7,295 nucleotides of DNA from Candidatus Gastranaerophilales bacterium (GTDB lineage Bacteria; Cyanobacteriota; Vampirovibrionia; Gastranaerophilales; Gastranaerophilaceae): positions 1 to 7,295 of the forward strand of contig CANQZO010000095.1 of the NCBI GenBank assembly GCA_947628355.1, given 5' to 3'. Within the stretch, counting starts at the first letter, position 1; every line of letters begins with the position of its first letter. The position numbers were made by a program, and so were the translations under genes. The notes under the pieces are model-generated. The model was given only the letters and a program-made list of their open reading frames with translations, did not search any database and was not told the origin of the DNA. Positions 1 to 6,485 of the stretch are shown in pieces.

Positions 1-555
1 GCCCGATGAACCGGGGTTTATTGCGGCATCTGTTTGTATTTTATTTCGTTCGTAATCAATTCTTGAAACAATACCTGTTGTAAGTGTTCCGTTAAACCCA
101 AAAGGGTTGCCTATCGCAAGCACTTTTTGTCCGACCTTTACAAGCGATGAATCTCCCAATTTTATCGTAGGCAGAGGCTTGGAGGGATGTATTCTGAGCA
201 ATACCAAATCAGAATTCCGATTAACTCCGTCCATTACCTCTGCTTTATAAGTTTCACCCTGCGAAGTCGTAACTTCTATATATGAAGCCTTATCCACAAC
301 ATGAGAACTTGTTAATATAATTCCGCTCTTATTTATCACACAGCCTGTTCCGCTTGAAAGCCCGTCCATTAACTGAGCTTCTACAAGAACTATTGCGGGA
401 TTTATTCTCTCGTAAACCGTGACATTTATGAATTCATCGCTTTTATAATCACTTTCTTTTGAATATACCGTTGAATTTAAAGATATTCCGCTTATAACTG
501 AAATAATCAGAATAAAAAGAACCGATAAAAATTTCCAGTGTTTAAACATAATCAT
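1..555 (-). CDS. HtrA/Deg-family trypsin-like serine protease, N-terminal part (runs off the left edge)
   Basis: The first 185 residues are visible; the gene continues beyond base 1. Residues 5-8 are basic (KHWK) and about 9-26 are hydrophobic, giving a signal peptide or membrane anchor, so the protease should act outside the cytoplasmic membrane in envelope protein quality control. The fold is the chymotrypsin-like S1C type: SGTGCVIN (68-75), then ILTSSHVV with catalytic His85, SDLVLLRI with Asp116, GNPFGF (149-154), and NPGSSG with catalytic Ser184 immediately before the window edge. Family members usually read TNxHVV and NPGNSGG, so the residues beside His and Ser are slightly unusual, but the triad is complete. 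Any PDZ domain would lie outside the window. The start is the ATG at 555-553: a purine-rich GAGAGAGA lies about 11 bases upstream, and an in-frame TAA (588-586) closes the frame above. A second ATG two codons on (549-547) is a weaker choice. Divergent from the FAD oxidase gene. Family call is firm; the exact paralogue (DegP, DegQ or DegS type) is not resolvable. Confidence 0.9.
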   Translation of the reverse strand, partial: MIMFKHWKFLSVLFILIISVISGISLNSTVYSKESDYKSDEFINVTVYERINPAIVLVEAQLMDGLSSGTGCVINKSGIILTSSHVVDKASYIEVTTSQGETYKAEVMDGVNRNSDLVLLRIHPSKPLPTIKLGDSSLVKVGQKVLAIGNPFGFNGTLTTGIVSRIDYERNKIQTDAAINPGSSG

Positions 556-659
556 TAACCCAAAATCTCTCTCTAACCATAATAATTAAACACTTGTTTC
601 CCATACATTACATTAGCAATAAAGCGTGTAATTTTAACAATTAAAGGCGGTATTAAAAC

Positions 660-709
660 TTCAAATTAAGTATAAAATATTGTTATAACAGAATGTTTTA
701 TTTTATAAT
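660..709 (+). promoter_or_regulatory. Candidate sigma70-type promoter(s) for the glcD-cutA operon
   Basis: Two overlapping candidates are visible. The first is TTCAAA (660-665), an 18-base spacer and TATAAC (684-689), predicting a leader of about 30 bases. The second is TTGTTA (680-685), an 18-base spacer and a perfect TATAAT (704-709), but this would start transcription at about 716, almost on the ribosome binding site AGAGGG (716-721). The first gives the more usual leader length. The sequence is very AT-rich, so chance matches are likely. I could not pick out a clear promoter for the divergent protease gene in the same region. Confidence 0.35.
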
Positions 710-724
710 AAATTTAGAGGGAAA

Positions 725-2128
725 ATGCTTAAAACGATTTTAAAAAGTAAACTGGTTAAGACTATGGAAAACATTGCGGGTGCAGAGAATGTATTAAGCG
801 GCCGTGATGATTTGATTGTCTATTCTACAGATTCAACAAATATAATAAATCCCAAAGAAATGGCACAAGCTGTAGTATTTCCGCATTCAGCCAAGCAGGT
901 AAGCGAAATAATGCAATATGCTTATAAAAAGTTAATTCCGGTAACTGCAAGGAGTGCGGGAACAAGTGTATGCGGAGCATGCCTGCCAAAAAAAGGCGGA
1001 ATTATTCTTGATTTTTCAAAAATGAATAAGATTATCGAAATAAACAAAGATAATCTTTTGTGCAAAGCTCAACCGGGAGTAATAATTGAGGATTTAAAAA
1101 AAGCAGTTGAAAAATATGACTTATTTTATCCGCCGGATCCGTCGAATTTAAAAGTATCAATGTTAGGCGGAAGTATCGGATTGTGTTCGGGCGGACCTCA
1201 CACTTTCAAATACGGTTCAACCAAAGATTTTATAATCGATTTAGAAGTTGTATTATCAGACGGAACTATAATTAACACGGGTTCTGACTGCTCTAAAAAT
1301 GTTACGGGCTACAATTTAACTCAGTTATTTATAGGTTCGGAGGGAACTTTAGGTATTATAACGCAGGCAACAATAAGATTAATTCCTAAGCCCGAAGCTA
1401 AAAGAGTTATGCTCGCTTATTTTGACACTTTAGAAGACACTTCTAAAACAGTAAATGATATCATTTCAAATTTAATAACCCCCTCCGTTATAGATTTAAT
1501 CGATAAAAATACGATAAATACAATCGAAAGTTTTTATCCTACAGGACTTTTAACAGACAAAACCGCCGCTCTGCTTATTGAAATTGACGGTTTTAAATCC
1601 GAATTAAACGAACAATATGAAAAAATAATAGAAATTTGTAAAAATAATAACTCCTCATACATTCAAACGGCGCAGACAAAAGAGGAGGAAGAAAAAATTT
1701 GGATATCAAGACGCTCGTCCTTTGGCGCTACGGCAAAACTTGCACCTAATGTAGTAACAGAAGATGTCGTTGTTCCGAGAAATAATATTGTAACGCTTGT
1801 TAAAGGAATAAGAGAAATTTGCGACAGATACGAGCTAAAAACCTGTATAATGGGACATATCGGCGACGGTAATATTCACCCTAACATTGCTCTTGATTTA
1901 AGAAACCCTGTTGAAAAAAATAACTTTTTAAAAGCAAAAAAAGAACTTTTTGAACTGGCAATAAGTCTTGGCGGAACTTTATCGGGCGAACACGGCATAG
2001 GAAGCGAAAAATCAGAATTTATAAATCTGGCATTAAACCCAAATTCAATAAAGATAATGAAGCAAATAAAAAAACTTTTAGACCCTAAAAATATTTTAAA
2101 CCCAAATAAAATTTTTACGGAGGAATAA
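725..2128 (+). CDS. glcD: GlcD-type FAD-linked oxidase (glycolate oxidase subunit / D-lactate dehydrogenase family)
   Basis: A 467-residue flavoprotein that should oxidise a 2-hydroxy acid such as glycolate or D-lactate to the 2-oxo acid, in the cytoplasm or at the inner membrane face. The N-terminal FAD-binding domain (PCMH/VAO type, about 45-222) has TARSAGTSVCGACLP (74-88), YPPDPSN (135-141), GGSIGLCSGGPHTFKYG (148-164) and GSEGTLGIIT (204-213). The C-terminal FAD-oxidase domain has TEDVVVP (345-351), GHIGDGNIHPN (377-387) with His378 and His385, GEHGIG (421-426), and ends in the typical LDPKNILNP. The His pair and Glu422 match the metal and substrate site known from related 2-hydroxyacid dehydrogenases. 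Where the family often reads NAGG, this protein has CSGG (154-157). The ATG at 725 follows AGAGGG with good spacing. No GlcE or iron-sulfur GlcF gene is in the window, so the electron acceptor is unknown, and glycolate versus D-lactate cannot be decided from sequence. The stop codon overlaps the cutA start. Confidence 0.92.
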   Translation: MLKTILKSKLVKTMENIAGAENVLSGRDDLIVYSTDSTNIINPKEMAQAVVFPHSAKQVSEIMQYAYKKLIPVTARSAGTSVCGACLPKKGGIILDFSKMNKIIEINKDNLLCKAQPGVIIEDLKKAVEKYDLFYPPDPSNLKVSMLGGSIGLCSGGPHTFKYGSTKDFIIDLEVVLSDGTIINTGSDCSKNVTGYNLTQLFIGSEGTLGIITQATIRLIPKPEAKRVMLAYFDTLEDTSKTVNDIISNLITPSVIDLIDKNTINTIESFYPTGLLTDKTAALLIEIDGFKSELNEQYEKIIEICKNNNSSYIQTAQTKEEEEKIWISRRSSFGATAKLAPNVVTEDVVVPRNNIVTLVKGIREICDRYELKTCIMGHIGDGNIHPNIALDLRNPVEKNNFLKAKKELFELAISLGGTLSGEHGIGSEKSEFINLALNPNSIKIMKQIKKLLDPKNILNPNKIFTEE

Positions 2129-2439
2129 TGACATACTGTATAATTCAAGCTACGGCAGCAAATGAAGAAGAAGCACAAAAAATTGCAAAACATTTGGTTG
2201 AAAAAAAGCTGATTGCATGCTGCAGTATTATTCCGAAAGTAACATCAATATACACTTGGAGGGGCGAAATAAGTGAAGATAATGAAGCCTTAATGATTAT
2301 GAAAACCAAGACACAGCTTTATTCCCAAGCAGAAGAAGAAATAAAAAAACTTCACAGCTATGAAGTACCTGAAATAATTAGTATTCCGATAAATACAGGC
2401 AGTAAAGAGTATTTAAGTTGGTTAGAGGAACAAATATAA
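2128..2439 (+). CDS. cutA: CutA1 divalent-cation tolerance family protein
   Basis: A complete 103-residue CutA protein, a small cytoplasmic trimer-forming ferredoxin-like fold related to PII proteins. The family is named for copper tolerance in E. coli, though its molecular role is unsettled. Family landmarks are in order: NEEEAQKIAKHLVEKKLIACC (12-32), SIYTWRGEI (40-48) with the conserved Y-x-W-x-G, EALMIMKTK (53-61), LHSYEVPEIISIPI (75-88) and the terminal YLSWL (95-99). The common ACVN motif is ACCS here, giving two adjacent cysteines (31-32). The ATG shares one base with the TAA of the oxidase gene (TAATG) and has GGAGG just upstream inside that gene, so translational coupling is likely. 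No metal transporter or sensor lies beside it, so the context does not clarify its role. Confidence 0.95.
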   Translation: MTYCIIQATAANEEEAQKIAKHLVEKKLIACCSIIPKVTSIYTWRGEISEDNEALMIMKTKTQLYSQAEEEIKKLHSYEVPEIISIPINTGSKEYLSWLEEQI

Positions 2440-2446
2440 ATATATT

Positions 2447-3361
2447 ATGAAAAAAGTATTTATAATTAATTTTATATTATTGCTTCTCCTATATTTTCTT
2501 TTTAAATATTTGTCACTATTTTTCTTATTATCTTCAGAATTTTCAGGTAAAGATTTATTTATTACTGTTAATAAAATAATGATGGAAAAAAATTATGAAG
2601 ATGTTTATAAAAATGTTAAATATCGCCCTATAGAAAATGAAAATTCCGATAATGCTCCTATTGTGATTTTAGGTTGTTCTTATGCTATGGGAGTCTCGAT
2701 GAAACCATTGAATGATAATGAAACAATATCTTATATGTTATCAAAAATTTTGCAGGTAAAAAGACCCATATATAACATGGCAATTGGCTCTCAAGGTTTA
2801 CAAGCAATGATATGGCAATTTACAAGTAGAAACATATATAAATATGTGAAAAAAGAACCGGTGTTAATAATTTATGTTTTAATCGATGATTCAATAAGAA
2901 GATTATATATGGAATGTTGTCCTTGGAATAAATCAGCTTTTTATAAAGATATTAACGGGCAAATTAAGTTAATTAAAAATCCTATATATTATTCATATAT
3001 AAGTGCAATAATAAGAAATGTTTTATTTAAAAACAAGATTTATTACGATATATCAGATGAGGTTAAATTTAATTTTTTACGAAAGCATTTTTTATATTTA
3101 AAAAGTGAATCTGACAAGAAATGGAAAAATTCAAAATGGCTTATTTTTTATTATAATGATCAAAATGTAAATCCTTATATTAAAAATTTAGAAAAAGACG
3201 GATTTAAAGTTATAATTTTAAACAATATAGTTTCAAACGATTTTTATAAAAATCAAAAATATAGAATATCTGATAATGATAAACATCCGACTAAAGAAGC
3301 ATGGGAAATTATAGTACCTAAACTATATGAAGAAATAAAAAAACAATACAATATATTATAA
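2447..3361 (+). CDS. Membrane-anchored SGNH/GDSL-hydrolase-like protein, AT-rich
   Basis: A 304-residue protein with a hydrophobic N-terminal segment (about 4-29) that should anchor or export it, leaving the rest outside the membrane. The rest resembles the SGNH hydrolase fold, which includes esterases and the O-acetyl-transfer or de-acetylation domains of exopolysaccharide enzymes. Block I is ILGCSYAMG (74-82) with probable nucleophile Ser78, where Cys replaces the usual Asp of GDS. YNMAIGSQGLQAM (109-121) matches the block with the oxyanion Asn. IIYVLIDDSIRRLY (141-154) resembles a common strand in these proteins. DNDKHP (276-281) gives the C-terminal Asp278/His280 pair. Between 160 and 270 I recognise nothing specific. 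There is no convincing ribosome binding site at ATG 2447, 7 bases after the cutA stop. Three sampled 60-base stretches have about 18-22 percent GC, against about 35 percent in glcD and 42 percent in the mannosidase, suggesting separate acquisition. Substrate unknown; the fold is fairly likely, the enzymatic role is inference. Confidence 0.65.
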   Translation: MKKVFIINFILLLLLYFLFKYLSLFFLLSSEFSGKDLFITVNKIMMEKNYEDVYKNVKYRPIENENSDNAPIVILGCSYAMGVSMKPLNDNETISYMLSKILQVKRPIYNMAIGSQGLQAMIWQFTSRNIYKYVKKEPVLIIYVLIDDSIRRLYMECCPWNKSAFYKDINGQIKLIKNPIYYSYISAIIRNVLFKNKIYYDISDEVKFNFLRKHFLYLKSESDKKWKNSKWLIFYYNDQNVNPYIKNLEKDGFKVIILNNIVSNDFYKNQKYRISDNDKHPTKEAWEIIVPKLYEEIKKQYNIL

Positions 3362-3365
3362 GGAG
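3361..3365 (+). promoter_or_regulatory. Strong ribosome binding site pointing at an ATT rather than an ATG
   Basis: AGGAG begins in the stop codon of the SGNH-like gene. Seven bases downstream is ATT (3373-3375), which opens a frame continuous with the metallopeptidase gene. The first ATG in that frame (3421) is 55 bases away and has no purine-rich site before it. The site therefore indicates that the original start was at 3373 (or ATT at 3370), and that it is either a rare ATT start or a lost ATG. Confidence 0.55.
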
Positions 3366-3420
3366 TTAAATTATTTTTGGTTTTTTAAATAAAGAAAAAG
3401 AACCGCAATATACCGTTAAA

Positions 3421-3888
3421 ATGAGCTATGACAAATCAAAACCGTTAACAAAGCGAAATGTCATAGAGTTTTTGCGAGATTGCGGAATTGAAGTTAAAAC
3501 AAACACAAAAGCCCGCGGCAACCAAGGTTTATATCAAAAAAACAGAATAGATTTATCGCGCAACATTAAAGATGATAAAGCAATATCGGTTCTCGTGCAT
3601 GAATTTGCCCACCACATCCATTATAAAATTGACAAAGATTTTGTAAAAAACGGCGGTTCGCTTGAAAATTTATTTGATACAAAAGACATCAGTGAAATAA
3701 AATCAGAACTTGTGCAAGTTACAAGGCTGACTGATAAAAATTCGCGCTTAACCGTTTTTCTTAACGCAAAAGAAGAAACCGCAAAAACCATAAAGGGTAT
3801 GCAAAACGCTATCAAACGTGATTATCCTAATTTTTTAAGGTCAAAAAAATTTTCGGAGTTTGAAAAAAAAATATATAAAAAACTCTGA
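3421..3888 (+). CDS. N-terminal fragment of a zincin-like metallopeptidase (HExxH half)
   Basis: A 155-codon open frame counted from ATG 3421. Residues 56-70 (SVLVHEFAHHIHYKI) form a classic HExxH metalloprotease helix, with His60 and His64 as zinc ligands and Glu61 as the general base. LSRNIKDDKA just before it is the strand-and-turn that usually precedes this helix in ImmA/IrrE-like and related small zincins. Lysine-rich and hydrophilic, with no membrane segment. ATG 3421 lacks a ribosome binding site, and the same frame is open upstream to an ATT at 3373 that has one, adding 16 residues (starting FGFLNKEKEP). The last residues (about 150-155) come from reading past the frameshift and are probably not native. 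As a separate protein it would lack a third zinc ligand. Confidence 0.6.
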   Translation: MSYDKSKPLTKRNVIEFLRDCGIEVKTNTKARGNQGLYQKNRIDLSRNIKDDKAISVLVHEFAHHIHYKIDKDFVKNGGSLENLFDTKDISEIKSELVQVTRLTDKNSRLTVFLNAKEETAKTIKGMQNAIKRDYPNFLRSKKFSEFEKKIYKKL

Positions 3889-4258
3889 CGCTAAATACCT
3901 TGTAAAATATGATGCAATAAGAATAATTAAAGGATTTTTCATAAAAAAAGAGCATATTTTCACTGTTAAGAACCTTGAAAATGACTTTCCCGATATGCCA
4001 AAAGCATTTCAAATATATATAAGATTGTGTTCAATGCAGAGGAAACAGGCAAAATTGGCAAGAAGAGTAAATAAATTAAAAAAATATTATGAGAAGCCGA
4101 CAGAACTTTTTGCCCGCTTTGTAACGGGATATTTTATGACACCCGAAACCATTGAAACAGTTGCTCCTATAACAGTTAAGCGATTTTTACATCTGCTTAA
4201 TAACGGTTATTATAAAGAGCTGAAAGATTTATTTGATATATTTCAAAAAAAATATTAA
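3860..4258 (+). CDS. C-terminal fragment of the same metallopeptidase, in the next frame
   Basis: An open frame of 132 codons if counted from TTG 3860. It has no ribosome binding site and begins inside the preceding gene, so an independent start is doubtful. Residues 62-82 are basic and helical (KQAKLARRVNKLKKYY). They lead into EKPTELFARFVTGYF (78-92), a motif I associate with the second metal-binding helix of zincin-like proteins, with Glu82 as probable third zinc ligand. MTPETIETVAPI follows, then a terminal helix ending in FQKKY. This ordering after an HExxH domain is why I treat it as the rest of the upstream gene. Its stop lies 9 bases before the mannosidase ATG, so termination here may help translation of that gene. 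Confidence 0.55.
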   Translation: MKKKYIKNSDAKYLVKYDAIRIIKGFFIKKEHIFTVKNLENDFPDMPKAFQIYIRLCSMQRKQAKLARRVNKLKKYYEKPTELFARFVTGYFMTPETIETVAPITVKRFLHLLNNGYYKELKDLFDIFQKKY

Positions 4259-4267
4259 AATCAGTTT

Positions 4268-6469
4268 ATGAAGCAAGTAACCGCATACGTTCATACACAT
4301 TGGGACAGAGAGTGGTATCGTGAATTTGATGAGTTCAGATTAAGGCTCATTGAAGTATTTGACGCTGTTCTTGAAATGTTAACAAGAGGCGAATTACCGT
4401 GTTTTTACTTTGACGGGCAAACGGCAGCATTAGAAGATTATCTTGAAATAAGAAACGAGAAACTGCCGTTAATAAAAAAATTAATAAAAGAAAAAAAACT
4501 GCGTATCGGGCCTTTTTATTGTTCATCAGACAGCTTTCTTGTTTCGGGCAGATGTTTGATGAAAAATCTTGAACTCGGTATAAAAAAATCAAAAGAGCTC
4601 GGCGAAACGGATTTTATAGGCTATATTGCGGACAGTTTCGGGCATAGCAAGGATATTCCGATACTGCTTAAACACTTCAATATTGATAAAGCCTGTCTAT
4701 GGCGGGGCTTAGGGGATATACCTGCCGACCTCGATTGGAACGGAATAAAAGTAACAAATCTTATTCAAGGCTATTTTCAAGACTTTTTAAACCTTGATAA
4801 ACCGATTGAAGAAAAAGCGCAAATGCTTAAAAAATACCTTGATAAAATATCCTTAAAAAGCGCTGATAATGTATTGCTTCCGATAGGAGCCGACCACCTT
4901 GCAGCCGCTAAAAACATAAAAGAACAAATAAAAGAATTAAATAAAATATATAAGGATTACAAAATTACACTTGCAACTCCGTTTGAATACTTTAAAAAAG
5001 CAGAAAAACGGCAAAAGGTAAAAGGCGAGTTTTTGGAAAATTCCCTAAACTTTATTCTGCCCGGAGTTTATTCAACAAGGCTTTATATAAAGCAGGCAAA
5101 TGCTCATTCTCAACATATTCTTTCTGATATTGCAGAGCCTTTGGAACAAATTGCACGAAAATATTTTAAAGTAAAAAACAGAAGTGAAGAAATAAATTAC
5201 GCATACAAACTTCTTACACAAAACCAAGCCCACGACAGCATATATGGCTGCAGTCTTGACAGCGTTTGTGATGAAGTTATTGAGCGGTTTAAAAAAGTTG
5301 ATACAACGGCAAACGGAATTATTAAAAGAACAATCAGAGATTTATCAGACAGCAATGCGCCTTTAGCAGTAATAAATTTGTCAAAATACACATATACGGG
5401 CGCAATAAAAGTTATAACGGATAAAAAACTTAATTATCCAAAAATCGCGAGTTATAAAGGTTTTACCGAGGAAACACTTTATAACATAAATCAAATCCCG
5501 ATAACAGAAGATTATACAACTTTATACGAATATTTAATTGATGTAAAAAATCTGCCCGCATTGTCTTTAACGCATATTGATAAAAAATATATATGCAAAG
5601 AAAAATATTTAAAAACAGGTAAAAATTTTATCGAAAATAAAAATATTAAGTTTGAAGTTAAACAAGGTAAAATTACGGTTACGGACAAGCAAACAAATAA
5701 AACATACAATGACTTTATTACCATAACCGATTTAGCCGATATCGGCGACAGTTATAATTTTGGAGCGCTGAAAAACGATAAACCCGTTAAAGCACAATTA
5801 AAATCGGCAAAATTAAAAACACAAAATCCCGTTTTTGCTTCAATGAACCTTATTTATGAAATAGATATTCCTCAAAAATCCACATCAAAAGGGAGAAGCA
5901 AAATAATCAAAAAGCATAAAATAAATATTGACGTAACTTTATATAACCAAGCAAAACATCTTGAATTTAAAGTAAATTGGGGAAATAAGAGCAAAGACCA
6001 TATTTTAAAACTCGGCTTTAACTTAAAAGAAAAGATATATTCAACGGTAAATGAAGATTTGTTTTCAACCGTTGAACGCAGGTTTGACCCCGATTTTGAC
6101 ATAAATAAATATCTGCCCGCACCAAGAGGCATGGAAATAAAACCAAACACCTCTCCAATGCAGAGATTTATGATGACGCAAGGCTTCGGGCTTATAACAA
6201 AAGGGTTAAACGAGTACGAAATAATAAAAAACACTGTAAATTTAACCCTATTGCGCGCAACGGGTATAATATCAAACCCGCACAATCCGACTCGCGGGAC
6301 TCCCGCAGGCCCGCCTATAGAAACACCAAAAATGCAGTGTTTAGGAAAAAACAAAGCTGAATTTGCACTGATTTTTACAAATTCCGAAAAACAAATGTAT
6401 GCGCTTGCTGATACATTTTACGGAAGCTGTCTGACTTTAAATACAAATAAACCTGATACAAAATTTTAA
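4268..6469 (+). CDS. Glycoside hydrolase family 38 alpha-mannosidase, short at the C-terminus
   Basis: A 733-residue GH38 enzyme, expected to release mannose from alpha-mannosides by a zinc-dependent retaining mechanism. There is no signal peptide, so it should act in the cytoplasm on imported oligosaccharides or glycosides. The catalytic domain starts at once with VHTHWDREWY (8-17), in which His11 and Asp13 match known zinc ligands. FYFDGQTAALEDYLEI (46-61), GPFYCSSDSFLVSGR (81-95) and YIADSFGHS (119-127) follow, with Asp122 as nucleophile and zinc ligand. The central helical part has GVYSTRLYIKQANA (266-279) and QNQAHDSIYG (318-327), where His322 is the fourth zinc ligand. The beta-sandwich part has LLRATGIIS (661-669) and TRGTPAGPP (675-683). 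Many bacterial GH38 enzymes, such as E. coli MngB (about 877 residues), continue beyond this point, so the last beta domain seems missing or reduced. The start lacks a clear ribosome binding site, so coupling to the upstream frame is possible. No transporter gene is adjacent. Confidence 0.93.
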   Translation: MKQVTAYVHTHWDREWYREFDEFRLRLIEVFDAVLEMLTRGELPCFYFDGQTAALEDYLEIRNEKLPLIKKLIKEKKLRIGPFYCSSDSFLVSGRCLMKNLELGIKKSKELGETDFIGYIADSFGHSKDIPILLKHFNIDKACLWRGLGDIPADLDWNGIKVTNLIQGYFQDFLNLDKPIEEKAQMLKKYLDKISLKSADNVLLPIGADHLAAAKNIKEQIKELNKIYKDYKITLATPFEYFKKAEKRQKVKGEFLENSLNFILPGVYSTRLYIKQANAHSQHILSDIAEPLEQIARKYFKVKNRSEEINYAYKLLTQNQAHDSIYGCSLDSVCDEVIERFKKVDTTANGIIKRTIRDLSDSNAPLAVINLSKYTYTGAIKVITDKKLNYPKIASYKGFTEETLYNINQIPITEDYTTLYEYLIDVKNLPALSLTHIDKKYICKEKYLKTGKNFIENKNIKFEVKQGKITVTDKQTNKTYNDFITITDLADIGDSYNFGALKNDKPVKAQLKSAKLKTQNPVFASMNLIYEIDIPQKSTSKGRSKIIKKHKINIDVTLYNQAKHLEFKVNWGNKSKDHILKLGFNLKEKIYSTVNEDLFSTVERRFDPDFDINKYLPAPRGMEIKPNTSPMQRFMMTQGFGLITKGLNEYEIIKNTVNLTLLRATGIISNPHNPTRGTPAGPPIETPKMQCLGKNKAEFALIFTNSEKQMYALADTFYGSCLTLNTNKPDTKF

Positions 6470-6485
6470 GAACACAAAATACTTT

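Larger units (their letters stand above)
3373..4258 (+). pseudogene. Zincin-like metallopeptidase gene split by a frameshift, with an altered start
   Basis: The two open frames at 3421-3888 and 3860-4258 read best as one gene. The first carries the zinc-binding HEFAH helix and the second carries KPTELFARF, a motif that in zincin-like peptidases lies downstream and supplies the third zinc ligand (Glu). Neither half makes a complete active site. Frame one stays open until TGA 3886-3888 and frame two is open from 3839, so the switch must fall in 3839-3888, which contains a run of nine A (3863-3871). Removing one A joins the frames without a stop and gives about 294 residues from ATT 3373, reading FEKKYIKNSDAKYL across the joint. 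With the non-ATG start this looks like two lesions in one gene, which favours decay. A sequencing error in the homopolymer, or transcriptional slippage on the A run rescuing a full protein, remains possible. Substrate unknown; a cytoplasmic location is inferred from the absence of a signal peptide. Confidence 0.65.

Noticed and set aside
542..604. A 20-codon minus-strand frame (ATG 604-602 to TAA 544-542) overlapping the protease start, as a possible leader peptide.
   Set aside because: It has no ribosome binding site, and a short open frame is expected by chance; nothing in it suggests attenuation.
681..690. Perfect 10-bp palindrome TGTTATAACA in the glcD promoter region.
   Set aside because: The arms do not extend beyond five bases, and such AT-rich palindromes arise easily by chance; no regulator gene is adjacent.
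3421..4258. Two independent genes instead of one frameshifted peptidase.
   Set aside because: The second frame lacks an ATG and a ribosome binding site, overlaps the first, and neither half has a full set of zinc ligands; one gene explains both better.
5872..6354. A 160-codon minus-strand open frame opposite the mannosidase gene, and smaller ones opposite glcD and the peptidase (for example 1876-2193).
   Set aside because: They are antisense to clearly coding, conserved genes, have no family motifs, and their Cys, Phe and Ser-rich composition is that expected from reading Lys-rich genes backwards.
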